64,000 nt of DNA from the NCBI GenBank assembly GCA_038503075.1, contig JBCAML010000003.1, positions 3,224,001 to 3,288,000 of the forward strand, given 5' to 3'. The notes beneath the pieces were generated by a model. That model worked only from the letters and a program-made list of their open reading frames with translations. It was not told the origin of the DNA and made no database searches. The DNA comes from Gyromitra esculenta. Its lineage: Eukaryota; Ascomycota; Pezizomycetes; Pezizales; Discinaceae. The first letter of the stretch is position 1; each line of letters starts with the position of its first letter. The position numbers and the translations under genes are program-made. Shown in pieces: positions 44,301 through 54,467 of this stretch.

Positions 44301-45493
44301 GGCAGCGTAGAGCTTGTTAGTGCTTACCATTATAAATTCGTAGTTTGCATTATCGTAACGAGTGATGAAGGTGCTGAATGCGGAAAACGTGTCGCTGATC
44401 GTGGCGTGCGGGACTAATAGGCGAGCTTTGTAGAGGTTCCGAATGAAATCGAGTTTGGCGGGACTAGATATTAGAGTATTGTTAGCTATGCTCTGGGTGG
44501 TTTTCGGAATCTGTAAGTTCTTACGTTGGATCGGCGTCGAGATCTTGCATGAGTAGATCTCGATATCTATCCCACAGTTCGTTGCTCTGAACAACAAATC
44601 AGCAAGGTTTCTCGAACGATTCGTAGGCAGGACAGGATACTCACATCTGAAATAATGTTCATCGTAGCCTGAGCCCCTAGCCTATACGTCTCCATGACAA
44701 ATTCCCTGGTGAAGAGCTCTCCCAACGCAGTTTTGTCCTTGGGGCTAAGACCCGTGTTCTTCTCGTGTATGGCCTCCGAGTACTGGGCCTCGAGGAACTG
44801 GGCATACGTCTTCCAGAGTATAACGCTTGCACCTTCCTCCTCCACGGCCTTGGAGCATAACTCCAGGACATTCAATCGGTCCTCCAGTCCGGTGGCGATT
44901 GACGTCTCGTCCGCGATCCATTCCAGCCACATAGACTCCTTCAACGGGAACCGCTCCAGCATCTCCTGGCGACCGGTTCGAAGATCCGCAAGTAACGGGT
45001 ACTCCCCGCCCCGTCCGACAGACTGCTGATGTGCGATAAAACCGCGATGGAGAAGCGAGATGTACTCGACGTGGGACTCGTACTGATAAGGGCGATCCGT
45101 GATGAACTCCAACAACGCGGCGATCCGCTCGTAATCCGCCTCCGAGAGAGGCTCCACCTTCGCCACATCTTCACCTTCCTCCGCATCCTCCATCGTGACT
45201 TCGGCCAACAAGCTTGTTTTCCGATCGCCAAAATCCCCCATGACCTCGTCCCTCGTCTCTGGTGTTGCGGTCCTTGGCGCGGACGACGAGGCAACCCTGG
45301 CGATGAACCTCTCGCCGCTCGTCACCGGTGACTGTCGAGGATTCGTGTTGGCGCCGGAAGCGGTGCCGGAATGGACAGACGAATTAGAGTTTATGTTCAC
45401 GAACGGGGAACGTGATGGGCGCGGGGAAGCGGAAGGATTTGCAGGACCAGGAGAAGAGTCGTCCGAAGGCGACAGAAGCGAGTTGATATCCAT
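41389..45493 (-). CDS. PRP24: U4/U6 snRNP assembly factor Prp24/SART3 (HAT repeats plus RRMs)
   Basis: Eight exons on the minus strand: 45493-44645, 44586-44525, 44463-43416, 43356-43042, 42966-42739, 42665-42474, 42403-42233, 42174-41389; 1216 residues. The N-terminal half contains half-a-TPR (HAT) repeats with the spaced Trp/Tyr pattern, e.g. MWLEWIADE, ILWKTYAQFLE, RVWETYVYFVLE, LWAQYIIALERGY and EFWLRYYYWSL. A charged linker with an NLS-like SSKRRRS follows. Then come RRMs: TTVIVKNLPPDYQE, STLYVTNFPPSADEA, RELYIRNIDFQATEKDL with GFGFVAF, and a fourth with LGVMNVADTVND. The C-terminus (SNADFKAMFLRK) resembles the conserved Lsm-binding tail of this family. The protein anneals U4 and U6 snRNAs to recycle the tri-snRNP. 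HAT plus RRM order matches SART3 rather than the shorter S. cerevisiae Prp24. The exon 6 start (after TTTTTAAG) is the least certain junction. Confidence 0.9.
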
Positions 45494-45946
45494 GATTTTT
45501 TTCCTGTTTTCTCTTGTGCTTTTTTTTTTTTCGCGCCTTGCAAGAGCAGTAGTGTAGTTGTAAATAAGGAATTGTTACGGGCAGGGAAACCTTTTCCTTA
45601 CTTCCTTCGCAATGGCTGGGCGACAACGGAGAGAACGCACAAGATGGATGGGCGTGGAAGCAATGACAACACGGGAAAGAACGATCCGGTGGAACGATTG
45701 AGTTATTGACGATTCGATTTTCTCTTTTCACGACACACAGCTCCAGCGCGGACCTCTTTTGCTTGTTATTCCCAGACCAGGCAAAGACAACGAGAGTTGG
45801 GGGGAGGAGAGAGAAAAATGAGACGAGACGAATGGAGGGATGTAAGGGCAGATGTGATGCCTGAGGTTGTGGGATGTGGATGATGATCAGGGCTGGGGGA
45901 GAGATAGGTTCATGTAGGCATGTATTCCAGCCATCAAGCCAAGAAT

Positions 45947-45968
45947 CCAGTCCAGTCCAGTCCAGTCC
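45947..45968. repeat. CCAGT pentanucleotide microsatellite
   Basis: About four and a half tandem CCAGT units lie in the presumed far 5' flank of PRP24. No function is suggested. Confidence 0.75.
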
Positions 45969-47477
45969 ACCAGAATCCACTTCCCGCTGCAAGCAAGAGA
46001 TCCATCAGCATCACCATTTTGGAAATTGCACGACGCCCCTCCCCCGTAAGCCCTACTGACGAACTTTTCTCGTGCAATGGCCTCAATACATCATCGTCCA
46101 TAGCCCTATCTGTCGGCCATACACCAAAGATCGTTAAAGTTCTCACCACTGAGTCACCAACACCCTCCCTTCCCCCAATCATAACAATCCTGTCCGTGGC
46201 CTGGGCCGTTTGTTCCACAGTCCCGAAGAGTCGGCTGTCGGTGAAGACATCCCAATCCTCCCCGCAGATCCCTCCCGCATCCGTGTCCGGGTCTCACCAG
46301 CATATCGGTTAAGATTGAATCTCGTGACGACTCTTTGTTCCAGCGGGCGAGAAGAGAAGTCAGTGGAAGCAAAGAAGCAGATAGAGTGGTAGGGATTAGC
46401 AGATATGAATAGCAAAGAAACACACCTATATTATGCCGCGTTATATTCTCACTCCAAATAAAGGTTTAAATACGCTTTTAGACGCTTGAGGCTTGAAAGT
46501 CGATTCCACAGCCGCTCCAAATGATTCAGACTTCACCATTTCAAGGTAAAAATAAACAAAAAACGTACGATGTCCCAATGATCGCCTCAGATATACCGAA
46601 CCCTGCGAAGGATCTTTGGATTGAGGTACTGCATAGTCCGTCAACTCGGTGATGGACACCGACAAGCCGTAGGTCTGCCGCACGGGCTATTGGTAATCAT
46701 GGGGATCGGCAACTCAGACCACAATCCAGCTCAATTCAATTCAGCTTGCCCAGTGTAAGGGAATTGTGGATCGCGTTTTTGCTTGACTTCTGGGGGGCAT
46801 CCGGTGCTTCTAAAACATGTGTGCCTCGAGAAACACCAAGTCTGGATTGAAACAAAAAGAAACAACATATTTTATCATTACCGGGTTTATATAACAAACC
46901 CTAACACCACCCACAATGTTGCAAAAGACTAATACCAAGTTTCCCAGGACCCACTTATAAAAAGTAATTCCAAATACAACCCTTCCCAAACCCTCCTGTC
47001 TTCGCAATTATCAGTTCCCAAATCTCACACAGCTATTTGCTTTGTCTCCCGATGCGCCGTTCCTGCGTTGTCCCTGTGCATGGATTCAAGCCCTCGTTAC
47101 CAGACCTCCGGCATAAGCTATATGAAACTCGGGAACACAAAATTGACAAAATCAGCATTAGGCACCATTCCTCCCCCCATTCCTCCCCTCCTCATATTTA
47201 GCATGGAAAGCATAGACCACTTTTCTTATCGTACTATTCCACCAAGTAATCTATTGCTTTTTGTGATATATGGTCACACTTTGTTATAAGGGACGTGCAT
47301 AATTCGTGGGAATCCGTTCGTTACAGTAAATTTTAGGTGGTGCTAGGAACTCAAAGTTGCACCCAACTTCCATCCATTACTGCAAATTTTCACTATATCG
47401 AGGTTCCTTATATCAAGATTCGACTGTACCTAGGTGCGAATTTCGTATATGTTGTAGTGAGGTAGAGAACGAAGATA

Positions 47478-47679
47478 TACATGTAGCTTCCAGTCCGTTG
47501 GGCGAATACTAACTCCAGTGCAATTGCCGGCATTCCTGACACAAATACATGTAGCCCTGAGATATCTCCAATGTTTCGATCATTTCTTTATTCGTCGCCC
47601 ACTCCACCGAAATGCCCTGAAATCTCCGAGATAGTTGTGATGGAAATCTCCGGGAGTGAGTAGCATACACATACATGTA
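47478..47679. promoter_or_regulatory. Cluster of three TACATGTA palindromes
   Basis: Exact copies at 47478-47485, 47546-47553 and 47672-47679. The first two continue as TACATGTAGC; the third is embedded in a longer palindrome (CACATACATGTATGTG). The nearest assigned genes start about 2 kb (PRP24) and about 2.7 kb (unrecognised gene) away, so the target, if any, is unknown. Confidence 0.5.
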
Positions 47680-49018
47680 TGTGAATCAATTAAAGACGTT
47701 GCTCGATGATGAACGTAGCTAACACCAGAAACCGCAAACGTAAAATAAAAAGGAAATTACAGCCCTTACTGGTAACTGAAGCTGCCGCACAAGGAGAAGG
47801 AATTGAGCCGTGAAGAGTTAAGTAAGAAGCCTTAATGATATCTGGTCGCTAAATGCGGCAAGCGATCATAGAACTATTGCGTTCACGATTACGCATAGGA
47901 AAAAAAAAAAAGCGCGGGGAAAAGCACGGGCGACTGTGATCCCCGACATATCGATTTAGCGTATTAGCTGAAGTCTCTCGAGTTCTCCAGGGGGTTCGCC
48001 TTATATCGTCATCAATAGAGCTTTTCTCATGGAAGTGTATCAAATGCTGTGATGGGAGAAATGGCGAAGTCACTAGTACAAGCATTACAGCAGCTCTGCA
48101 TAAGCGAGCAGAGCCTCACTGTCCATGTGAACATGCCTGTCCTTTTTCTCCTTTCCCGTTTGGGTTTTGCTCCCGTTTTTTCTTCTCGGAGGGCCTCGCC
48201 AGAATCGCCGCTTTCAAAGCTTGACAGTTCTTGGCGCTCTGGACAGGCTCTTTGACTAATGCACCTGGGGCACGAGCCTGCAATTTCATACCTATTCCAG
48301 CTCTTCAATGAAAGGGGCTAATGCCGTCATAGCTGCCCTGAAAGATGTTCCTCGTTGTTACCCGGTCGGGTAGCCTAAGGTTCTTGGCACGTTTACTGAA
48401 CCTCCCGGGCTAGATATTAATCGTTATGGCTGAAACTGGCGTCAGGTATGGGCCTTCCTTTTAGATGAAACTCTCGCTTGTCTCTTTTATCAGCTGTTCC
48501 ACCAGGGTCCTCCTCGCTAATCTCTGGGAGAGACAGTAATATCCAACAAAAACTTCAAAGTTTGTGGGTGACCTGACGTGCCATGCAGACAGTGAGGTTG
48601 GTTGTTGGTGGTATCGCGTGCTCATTGATGGTCATAAGAGCAAAGCAATCTCTGTTAGGCTATTTTGGGGGAGAAGCGATTCAGGGCGGTTGGAGGGAAC
48701 AGTTGCAGAACTAATTCCAACGGCCTCAGTTGGTCCTACCAAGGAAAGGTTGGGTCAAGAAAAACGGAGAGGAAGAAGCAGACAGTTAAATGACGGCCTC
48801 CGATGGCCTATGGTGGGGTGCTACCTTTATGGAGGAAAGTGTTTTTTGAAGGGCCATGTCAGTAGACGAGGTAGTGGCACGGGAACCGAACAATCGGGAT
48901 AGTATTATCGTTAAAGAAAGCGATCGTAGAGCAACGCTCACTACGTAGGATTGGTGTTTGGTGAATGGCTAGAGGACCTGTTAGGCTAATATTTTAGATT
49001 AGGCGAGGGCAAGTTAGG

Positions 49019-49032
49019 TCTGGCGACGAGAC
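49019..49032. repeat. TCTGGCGACGAGAC, copy 2
   Basis: Identical to 27184-27197 and also preceded by TTAGGT, here directly. No long terminal repeat, coding remnant or target-site duplication was seen around it. Confidence 0.4.
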
Positions 49033-49761
49033 CAAGGCGAGTGAATCAAGGCGAGAAAGTACTTTATTTCAGGAACCACAAGAATTTGATTCTCCCAGAC
49101 GCCAATCAAGTAACAGCCAGATCTAGGTAGGGAGTATTAGCTGCATGATCAAGCTTTTCAGGCCCATAACTAGAATTTCTGGCGATGAACACGAACCACT
49201 CTGTGCTGATTCTATCCCCAGTCCCGATTCAACGATAAATTCTGTGTCCGGGCACGAGCTTTATTTATCCTGCCTTTGTCCTCTACCCTACTACGAAGGT
49301 CCAAGAATTGCCCACGGTTACTGCTGACCCAAACTTCTCAAAGTGCAAGTTTTGCATGGATGTGGCTGAATACCGAGCGATATACCATGAAGGGTCATTG
49401 GTGGAAGAGCGGAACTAGTGGCTTGTGGACTTCACCGAAAGAACAGATCCCAGCTATTAACAGGACTTCCATGTACCTGTAAACCTACATCCATCCATGG
49501 GGAAAAACACGGGGTATCAAACAGTTGTCGATTAACACCGCAAAGATACAAAAACACCACCGTTAAAGTAAGTAGACAACCCCTTCCCAAACACCACAGG
49601 GAAAACAACGAATGCAAAAAATAAAAAAACAGACGTCAAACGAAAGGACGAAAACCCTAGCATCCACTATCCTACAGCTCACCAAACCCTACCACACAAC
49701 ATCCCCCTTCATTCTTCAAAGATAGCTCTCCCTCCCTCCCCATTCCAACCCCCAGAAACCT

Positions 49762-50418
49762 TTAATCCCACCTCATTTTATCACCAACCCCATACTTATA
49801 CCTCCTCCTTCGCTCTGCCTTCAACCTCTCATACTTCTCAACCAACTTCCTATCTATCGCCGACAATCTCTCCAGCCTCACGAGTCCCAACCGCTTCTGC
49901 ATCCCTGGCGGTTTAGACAAACACACCAGCCCATCAATGCAGCTCTGGAACTGTGCAAACGTCGTATACACACCCGTATTATCCGTCCAAGTCCGATACT
50001 GCGTCAAATCATCCGAATATTTCTCAGTCTCCTTGGCCTCTTTCTCAGTCTCCAGTCCGTAGCGATAGTACCGAGGGCCGCCGTCAGAGGACGAATCGGA
50101 TACAATACCAACGTTGTCGGCGTCGGCAGCGTCGAAACCGCACAGTGAGTTTTGAATGTCGGAGTCGGAGTCGGAGTCGGAGACTACGCCGGCGTTTTTA
50201 ACATCTTCGGGTGTGGGCTTGGGTTTCTGTTTGTTATGGGAGGGATATATGTTATGAAGGTTGTTAAAGTGGAAGTTGGAGACTCAAAGGGTAGGAGGGG
50301 AAGTAAACACCTTTTCGTCCAGTGCGCTGTTTGTTGTAGCCGGACGATACCCTTTATCCTGCCATGCATCACCACCGCCAGTACCGAAACGTGTATTTTT
50401 ATCGACAGGAACAATCAT
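49762..50418 (-). CDS. Unrecognised two-exon protein, 190 residues
   Basis: Exons 50418-50311 and 50226-49762 on the minus strand, joined by an 84-bp intron with a GTGTTT donor and AACAG acceptor. The start is MIVPVDKNTRFGTGGGDAW; upstream codons stay open but have no ATG. Mid-protein features are an acidic Asp-Ser repeat (SDSDSDSD) and a second SDSSSDGG stretch. The C-terminal part is well folded in appearance (YRTWTDNTGVYTTFAQFQSC, then a helical SAIDRKLVEKYERLK) and ends in a basic patch KAERRRRYKYG. I do not recognise a family. Support for its being real: the frame stays open for 155 codons, the composition is unbiased, and the intron joins two in-frame stretches. It could be nuclear given the acidic and basic patches. 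Confidence 0.6.
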
Positions 50419-51243
50419 ATTCAACGCAATCCTTTTTCGTAGCGTAATCCGTTTTTCCCCCCAAAAAAAAAGCGAACAAAATAGTGTGGGGTAAAGTAGA
50501 GAGTAAAGAATCGATATCTTATACAGCTCTCAGAATTTCAAAAACCACCAAGCCACCCTCCTAAAACAACCCCCCCCACTTCCATCTCCTCGGAGTCCTC
50601 CATCGTTTTATATTGAATCGCTTTCCCCCCCCAAATTTCCATCCCAGCTGACAGGTTTGCCACATGGTGCTTCGCATACGTCAAGCTGACTTTGTGTTGT
50701 GCGACGCCGGGGGCGGGTCCCTGTTTCGTGTGACGTGCGATAGGCGATAAGGTAGGCGGTGGCCTGACCGTTGACCGTTGAGGCAACGGGGAGAACCAAT
50801 GATTAGGCGTCGTCGGCTAGTGTGACGAGTTAAGGGTCCATCCACAACTCCAGTCCCCCTTTCGTGATCTGCGCGCGAGCAGACTTGATATTATACTACA
50901 TGACGTGACCAGGTACAGCGAAACGATTCTTTTACACACCGAATTCCGGGTTTGAAAATTGGGTCCGTTGAATTGGGCATGTAGAAGAGAAAAAAAACCA
51001 AACCGTCGCAAATATAATTGTTACGTGCAGTTTAGATAGCACATAGGGGGGGGTATCAAACAAGATTCCATGATCCTCCACTCTGCAGTAAAGGGAAGAA
51101 AAAGAAAAAGAAAAGACCATTCATAGCCTTCCTTCAAATCAACGCTCTATTAAAACAAAAGACTTTTTTTATTTATTAAAAAGGGACATCCAACCCAACA
51201 ACTAATCCACGCAGGTATTCTCCTCCTCTCACCCACAGGGCTC
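50419..51243. other. Intergenic between LMW phosphatase 3' end and unrecognised gene
   Basis: 825 bp with no supported gene; the 82-codon minus-strand frame at 50538-50786 is of unlikely composition. Several homopolymer runs (C at about 50568-50575, A near 50462-50470) are present. Confidence 0.55.
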
Positions 51244-51995
51244 TCACTCACTCTCAATTGCAGGATCCGCGCCAAACTCCTCGACCAGGAACTTTTTCGT
51301 AAACGCAACAACCTGTCTATAGTTCGTTTCGAACCCAGACTGGCCACCGTAGTACGGATCGCTGACCTGCTCGTCTTTGCGGGAGCCGTAATGCCCAAAG
51401 AGGCGTACTTTCGCTTTACTATTCTTGGGCCTGACGCGCTCCAGGTCGCGCAGGTTCGAGTTCTGTGTAGCGTATATACACGTCAACCACCAAACCCTTC
51501 TCTCCCTCCCTCCCTCTGACCGGAGAAGACCTACATCCATGGCTAAGATAAAATCGAAATTATCGAAATCGCTACTCTCGACTTGGCGAGCTAGATGGTC
51601 CAGCCGAATTGAGTTCTTGGCAAGTATTTGAAGCGTGCCTGGTAGGTATCTCCATTACTACATGTACCCAAACATCTGCAATAGGTAGTGTAGTGGCGGC
51701 AGGCAGGAATAACTCACGAGGATCTGGCGGCTCTCCTGCGTGATAGGCTGCTGTGCCACAGCTGTCGATCTTCCGGAACTTGCCTGCGTATTCGGTTTTA
51801 TGGACTGTGCGGCGGAACGCACCTTCGGCCATCGGGGAGCCTGGATGGGGGAGGTTAGTAGGTGCTTCGGACGGATGGGAGGGAGGAGTGCCTACGGCAG
51901 ATGTTCCCGAGACAGACGAAGAGGACGGATATGGCATCGGGGTCAGCATTGCCGGCCATGTCGACGTCGGCGTATGGGGAACGTGGGCGGGCCAT
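51244..51995 (-). CDS. LTP1: Low-molecular-weight protein tyrosine phosphatase
   Basis: Four exons on the minus strand: 51995-51896, 51840-51718, 51638-51535, 51462-51244; 181 residues, slightly longer than the usual 155-165 because of an N-terminal extension (MARPRSPYADVDMAGNADPD). The catalytic P-loop is VLFVCLGNICRSP, with nucleophile Cys and Arg in CX5R; the general-acid loop is VSDPYYGG. Between them are the family segments IDSCGTAAYHAGEPPDPR and DFDNFDFILAMD. The enzyme hydrolyses phosphotyrosine and small aryl phosphates in the cytosol. The first intron splits the codon of the catalytic Arg. A second ATG (residue 13) would give a protein of normal family length. The 5' flank is shared with chitin synthase, transcribed in the opposite direction 2.5 kb away. 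Confidence 0.93.
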
Positions 51996-53886
51996 GGCTG
52001 GGTATGGGTTGATGAGGGGGGGGGTAGGGAATTAGGGGTAGAATTAGGGTAAGAAGGGGGGTGGGGAATGGTGGGGTTGGGATATATTGCGGGGTAGAAT
52101 TGGGGAGGCTACCTACATGTAGTTTACCTAGTTGATACCTATCATGTTTTCTCTTATCTTTTCTCTCTGCAGCGTGGTGTTGTTCCCAGCTGTCCAGCCT
52201 GCCTGCAGCATATTTCTCAATTCTGATCTCCAGCAGATTACTGATGCATCCCACATCCCGAAATATTTAAACTACGACCAAACATATTAACGAGTGACCG
52301 TACGTCTGCACGTAGTGTATTGTACAATAATTGCAACCTAAAAGATCACCCCCGGCCACTGTTTCTTGTCACGCTAGGTGCTGGGTCGGGAGTTAATTTT
52401 AGAAAAGGTTTGGCGAGACCGAGGAGGCTGTACAGATAGGTAGTTACGTTACTCGAAACCTCCAACATCGCCACGTACAGGTACTTTTTTCACACTCAAG
52501 AAGTACCTAGTGATGGACACAAGGCTATACGAAGTATAACTGCGGTCGCATATCCATTACGAGAGGGAAAAAACACCCTCCACGACACAACACTTATGGA
52601 ATTGTGCCTTGAACTCGATCTGCGCGACGACGTGGATTCTTCGTGTCCTATATTCTATGCAAGGCGTTATACTTCCGAACCAGCATTGGGCATTCTCGTT
52701 ATCTAGGGTTTTGTAGTGATTGGTTAGCTGGGCTGGAAAGAACAGAACTTGAGGCTCGTGCTAAGCCTTGGGTGCAGCATCCCGGGATCGGCACTATGCC
52801 ATTCTGGATACCACGCGCGTCGCAGCACGTCTCTTGAGTGGCTGGATCTAGTGATTTGTATTCTGTTCTGTGTTTGGTTCTGGAATGGTTAACGCCAGGG
52901 CGCTGGCACTCGGGCACGAAGGAGGAGGCACAACAGCTTCTACATGTTGGGAAGGTGCGGCTCAGCCCCGCGGTACGGCACAGATTTTGTAGGCTGGGGG
53001 AAGGGTAGTGAAGGGGTTGAAGGGGTGTTTGTGGGTCTTTTTCTTTCATTGTTTTACTTTGTGATTGAGGGTAGAAATTGGGATTGTAAGATATGATTTA
53101 CTGGAAGGCTACCTACTAGCACAATTCCCACAATACATGTATATTGGCAGAGAGTCGTTAGAGAGAGCCGGGTAACTGCCCAGCTACTTTATCTAGATGG
53201 CTTGTTTTTCCCATATGTGGTTAAGAAAGCACAGAACTGTTTTGTCATCCCCACGTCTAAGGGCTAGCTGTAAGGGCTGAGTTCTGGGCGGTCTTGGGCG
53301 AAGTTGCTTTACGTTGGGAGAAACTAGGTATCTTTCGGTTATTCTGTAGTGGGCGTTGCTATCTGCTATCGAGATGCGATGGATGGGACAGCATCGCTAA
53401 CGAGTTCAAGTGTCAACAATACACCTTTTCCAAGAGGACTCTCCCACGATCTCTGCGAGTTAACAACTGCAGTAAACTACGGGAGTAGATGTGGTGGTGA
53501 GATATAAATCAATCGAAGCCTGCCTTGCTGTGTGGATTACCCCCGTAAGCTCTCCTTGGTGGGCAGGGGTCCACCAATAACCTCACAGCGTGAAGCATGC
53601 GCCTTCCTCAAAGTAGTTTATTTTCAGACTCAGCGGCTTGCGTTTCTCACGTGGCAAGCGCTGCCCGCACATTCAGAGTAGCGATCAGCCGCATCTCAGC
53701 AGGCAGAGAGAGGGGGGGGCTTTGCGGCTGGAATATGCATGCCAAGACGGCAATAGCTGGAGGAGGAGGGTTTTTGTTCTTAATTCGGGGTCTTTATCGA
53801 GTGTCTGTCCGTGAAGGAGTTTTCTCTCTTTCTTCGATTCTGCTGCTCTGCATACTTTATTGTCGTCAAACACCAGTGTCAGTGTT

Positions 53887-53910
53887 GATCAGGATCAGGA
53901 TCAGGATCAG
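53887..53910. repeat. GATCAG hexanucleotide repeat, four units
   Basis: Four exact tandem GATCAG units about 560 bp upstream of the chitin synthase ATG. No known function. Confidence 0.85.
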
Positions 53911-54057
53911 GGTTTCGCATTGAATTTTAGGTTGCATACGATAGATAACCTATCGCCCAGACGGACAGACATCTCATAGGGACACAGAGAAGCTGGACAC
54001 ACCCGAGGTAGGTCTTGTCAGGACTTCTATTTTGGCTCGCGACGATCCCCTCCAAGC

Positions 54058-54080
54058 ATTTATTTATTTATTTATTTATT
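54058..54080. repeat. ATTT tetranucleotide repeat
   Basis: Nearly six tandem ATTT units about 390 bp upstream of the chitin synthase ATG, probably a simple microsatellite in the promoter or 5' UTR. Confidence 0.85.
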
Positions 54081-54467
54081 CATCTGTACCTCTTATGCGT
54101 GTCGTCAGTGTTGTCGTGGACCGTTTGTTGACAGGAACCAGGGATAGAACAGCTCTCCTGGCCAAAGACTCGGCATCCCTCAGCAAAAAGCCTGGATCTG
54201 GAGATTATTGGCCGAGACCAGCCCCAGAGACGCTCTCTCCATCCCCGTACCGCATCCACAGGGGTGACAGAATCCAGTTAGCAGTTCCACGAAATTAACT
54301 ATCGCGGGGCTCATTCTCCATATCTCACGGCGAGCAACGCAATCAATCCCTCCACCGCGTGTAATCTTAATCCGAACCCACATTTCGAGGGGCCCAGTCG
54401 ATCCCTGAAACGAAAAAATAGTTGTTGATCCAAACTAGGAGTCGCGCCCCCTCCCCAGTTTCATTCC

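Larger units (their letters stand above)
45494..49761. other. 4.3-kb gene-poor interval, largest in the window
   Basis: I find no supportable gene. The 202-codon minus-strand frame just upstream of PRP24 (45384-45992) is low-complexity Ser/His/Cys-rich and overlaps the PRP24 start in another frame. Three TACATGTA palindromes cluster at 47478-47679. Copy 2 of TCTGGCGACGAGAC is at 49019-49032. The 112-codon frame at 48564-48902 has no resemblance to a known protein. Confidence 0.6.
51996..54467. other. Divergent promoter interval, LMW phosphatase / chitin synthase
   Basis: 2.5 kb without a supportable gene. It contains TACATGTA palindromes at 52114 and 53134, a GATCAG microsatellite and an ATTT microsatellite. 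A G/T-rich stretch at 52014-52080 lies just upstream of the phosphatase start. Confidence 0.6.

Noticed and set aside
45384..45992. 202-codon minus-strand frame
   Set aside because: Overlaps the PRP24 start out of frame and is His/Cys/Ser-rich without domain pattern.
48564..48902. 112-codon plus-strand frame in the 4.3-kb gap
   Set aside because: No ATG-proximal features, no family, and no neighbouring exons with matching phase were found.
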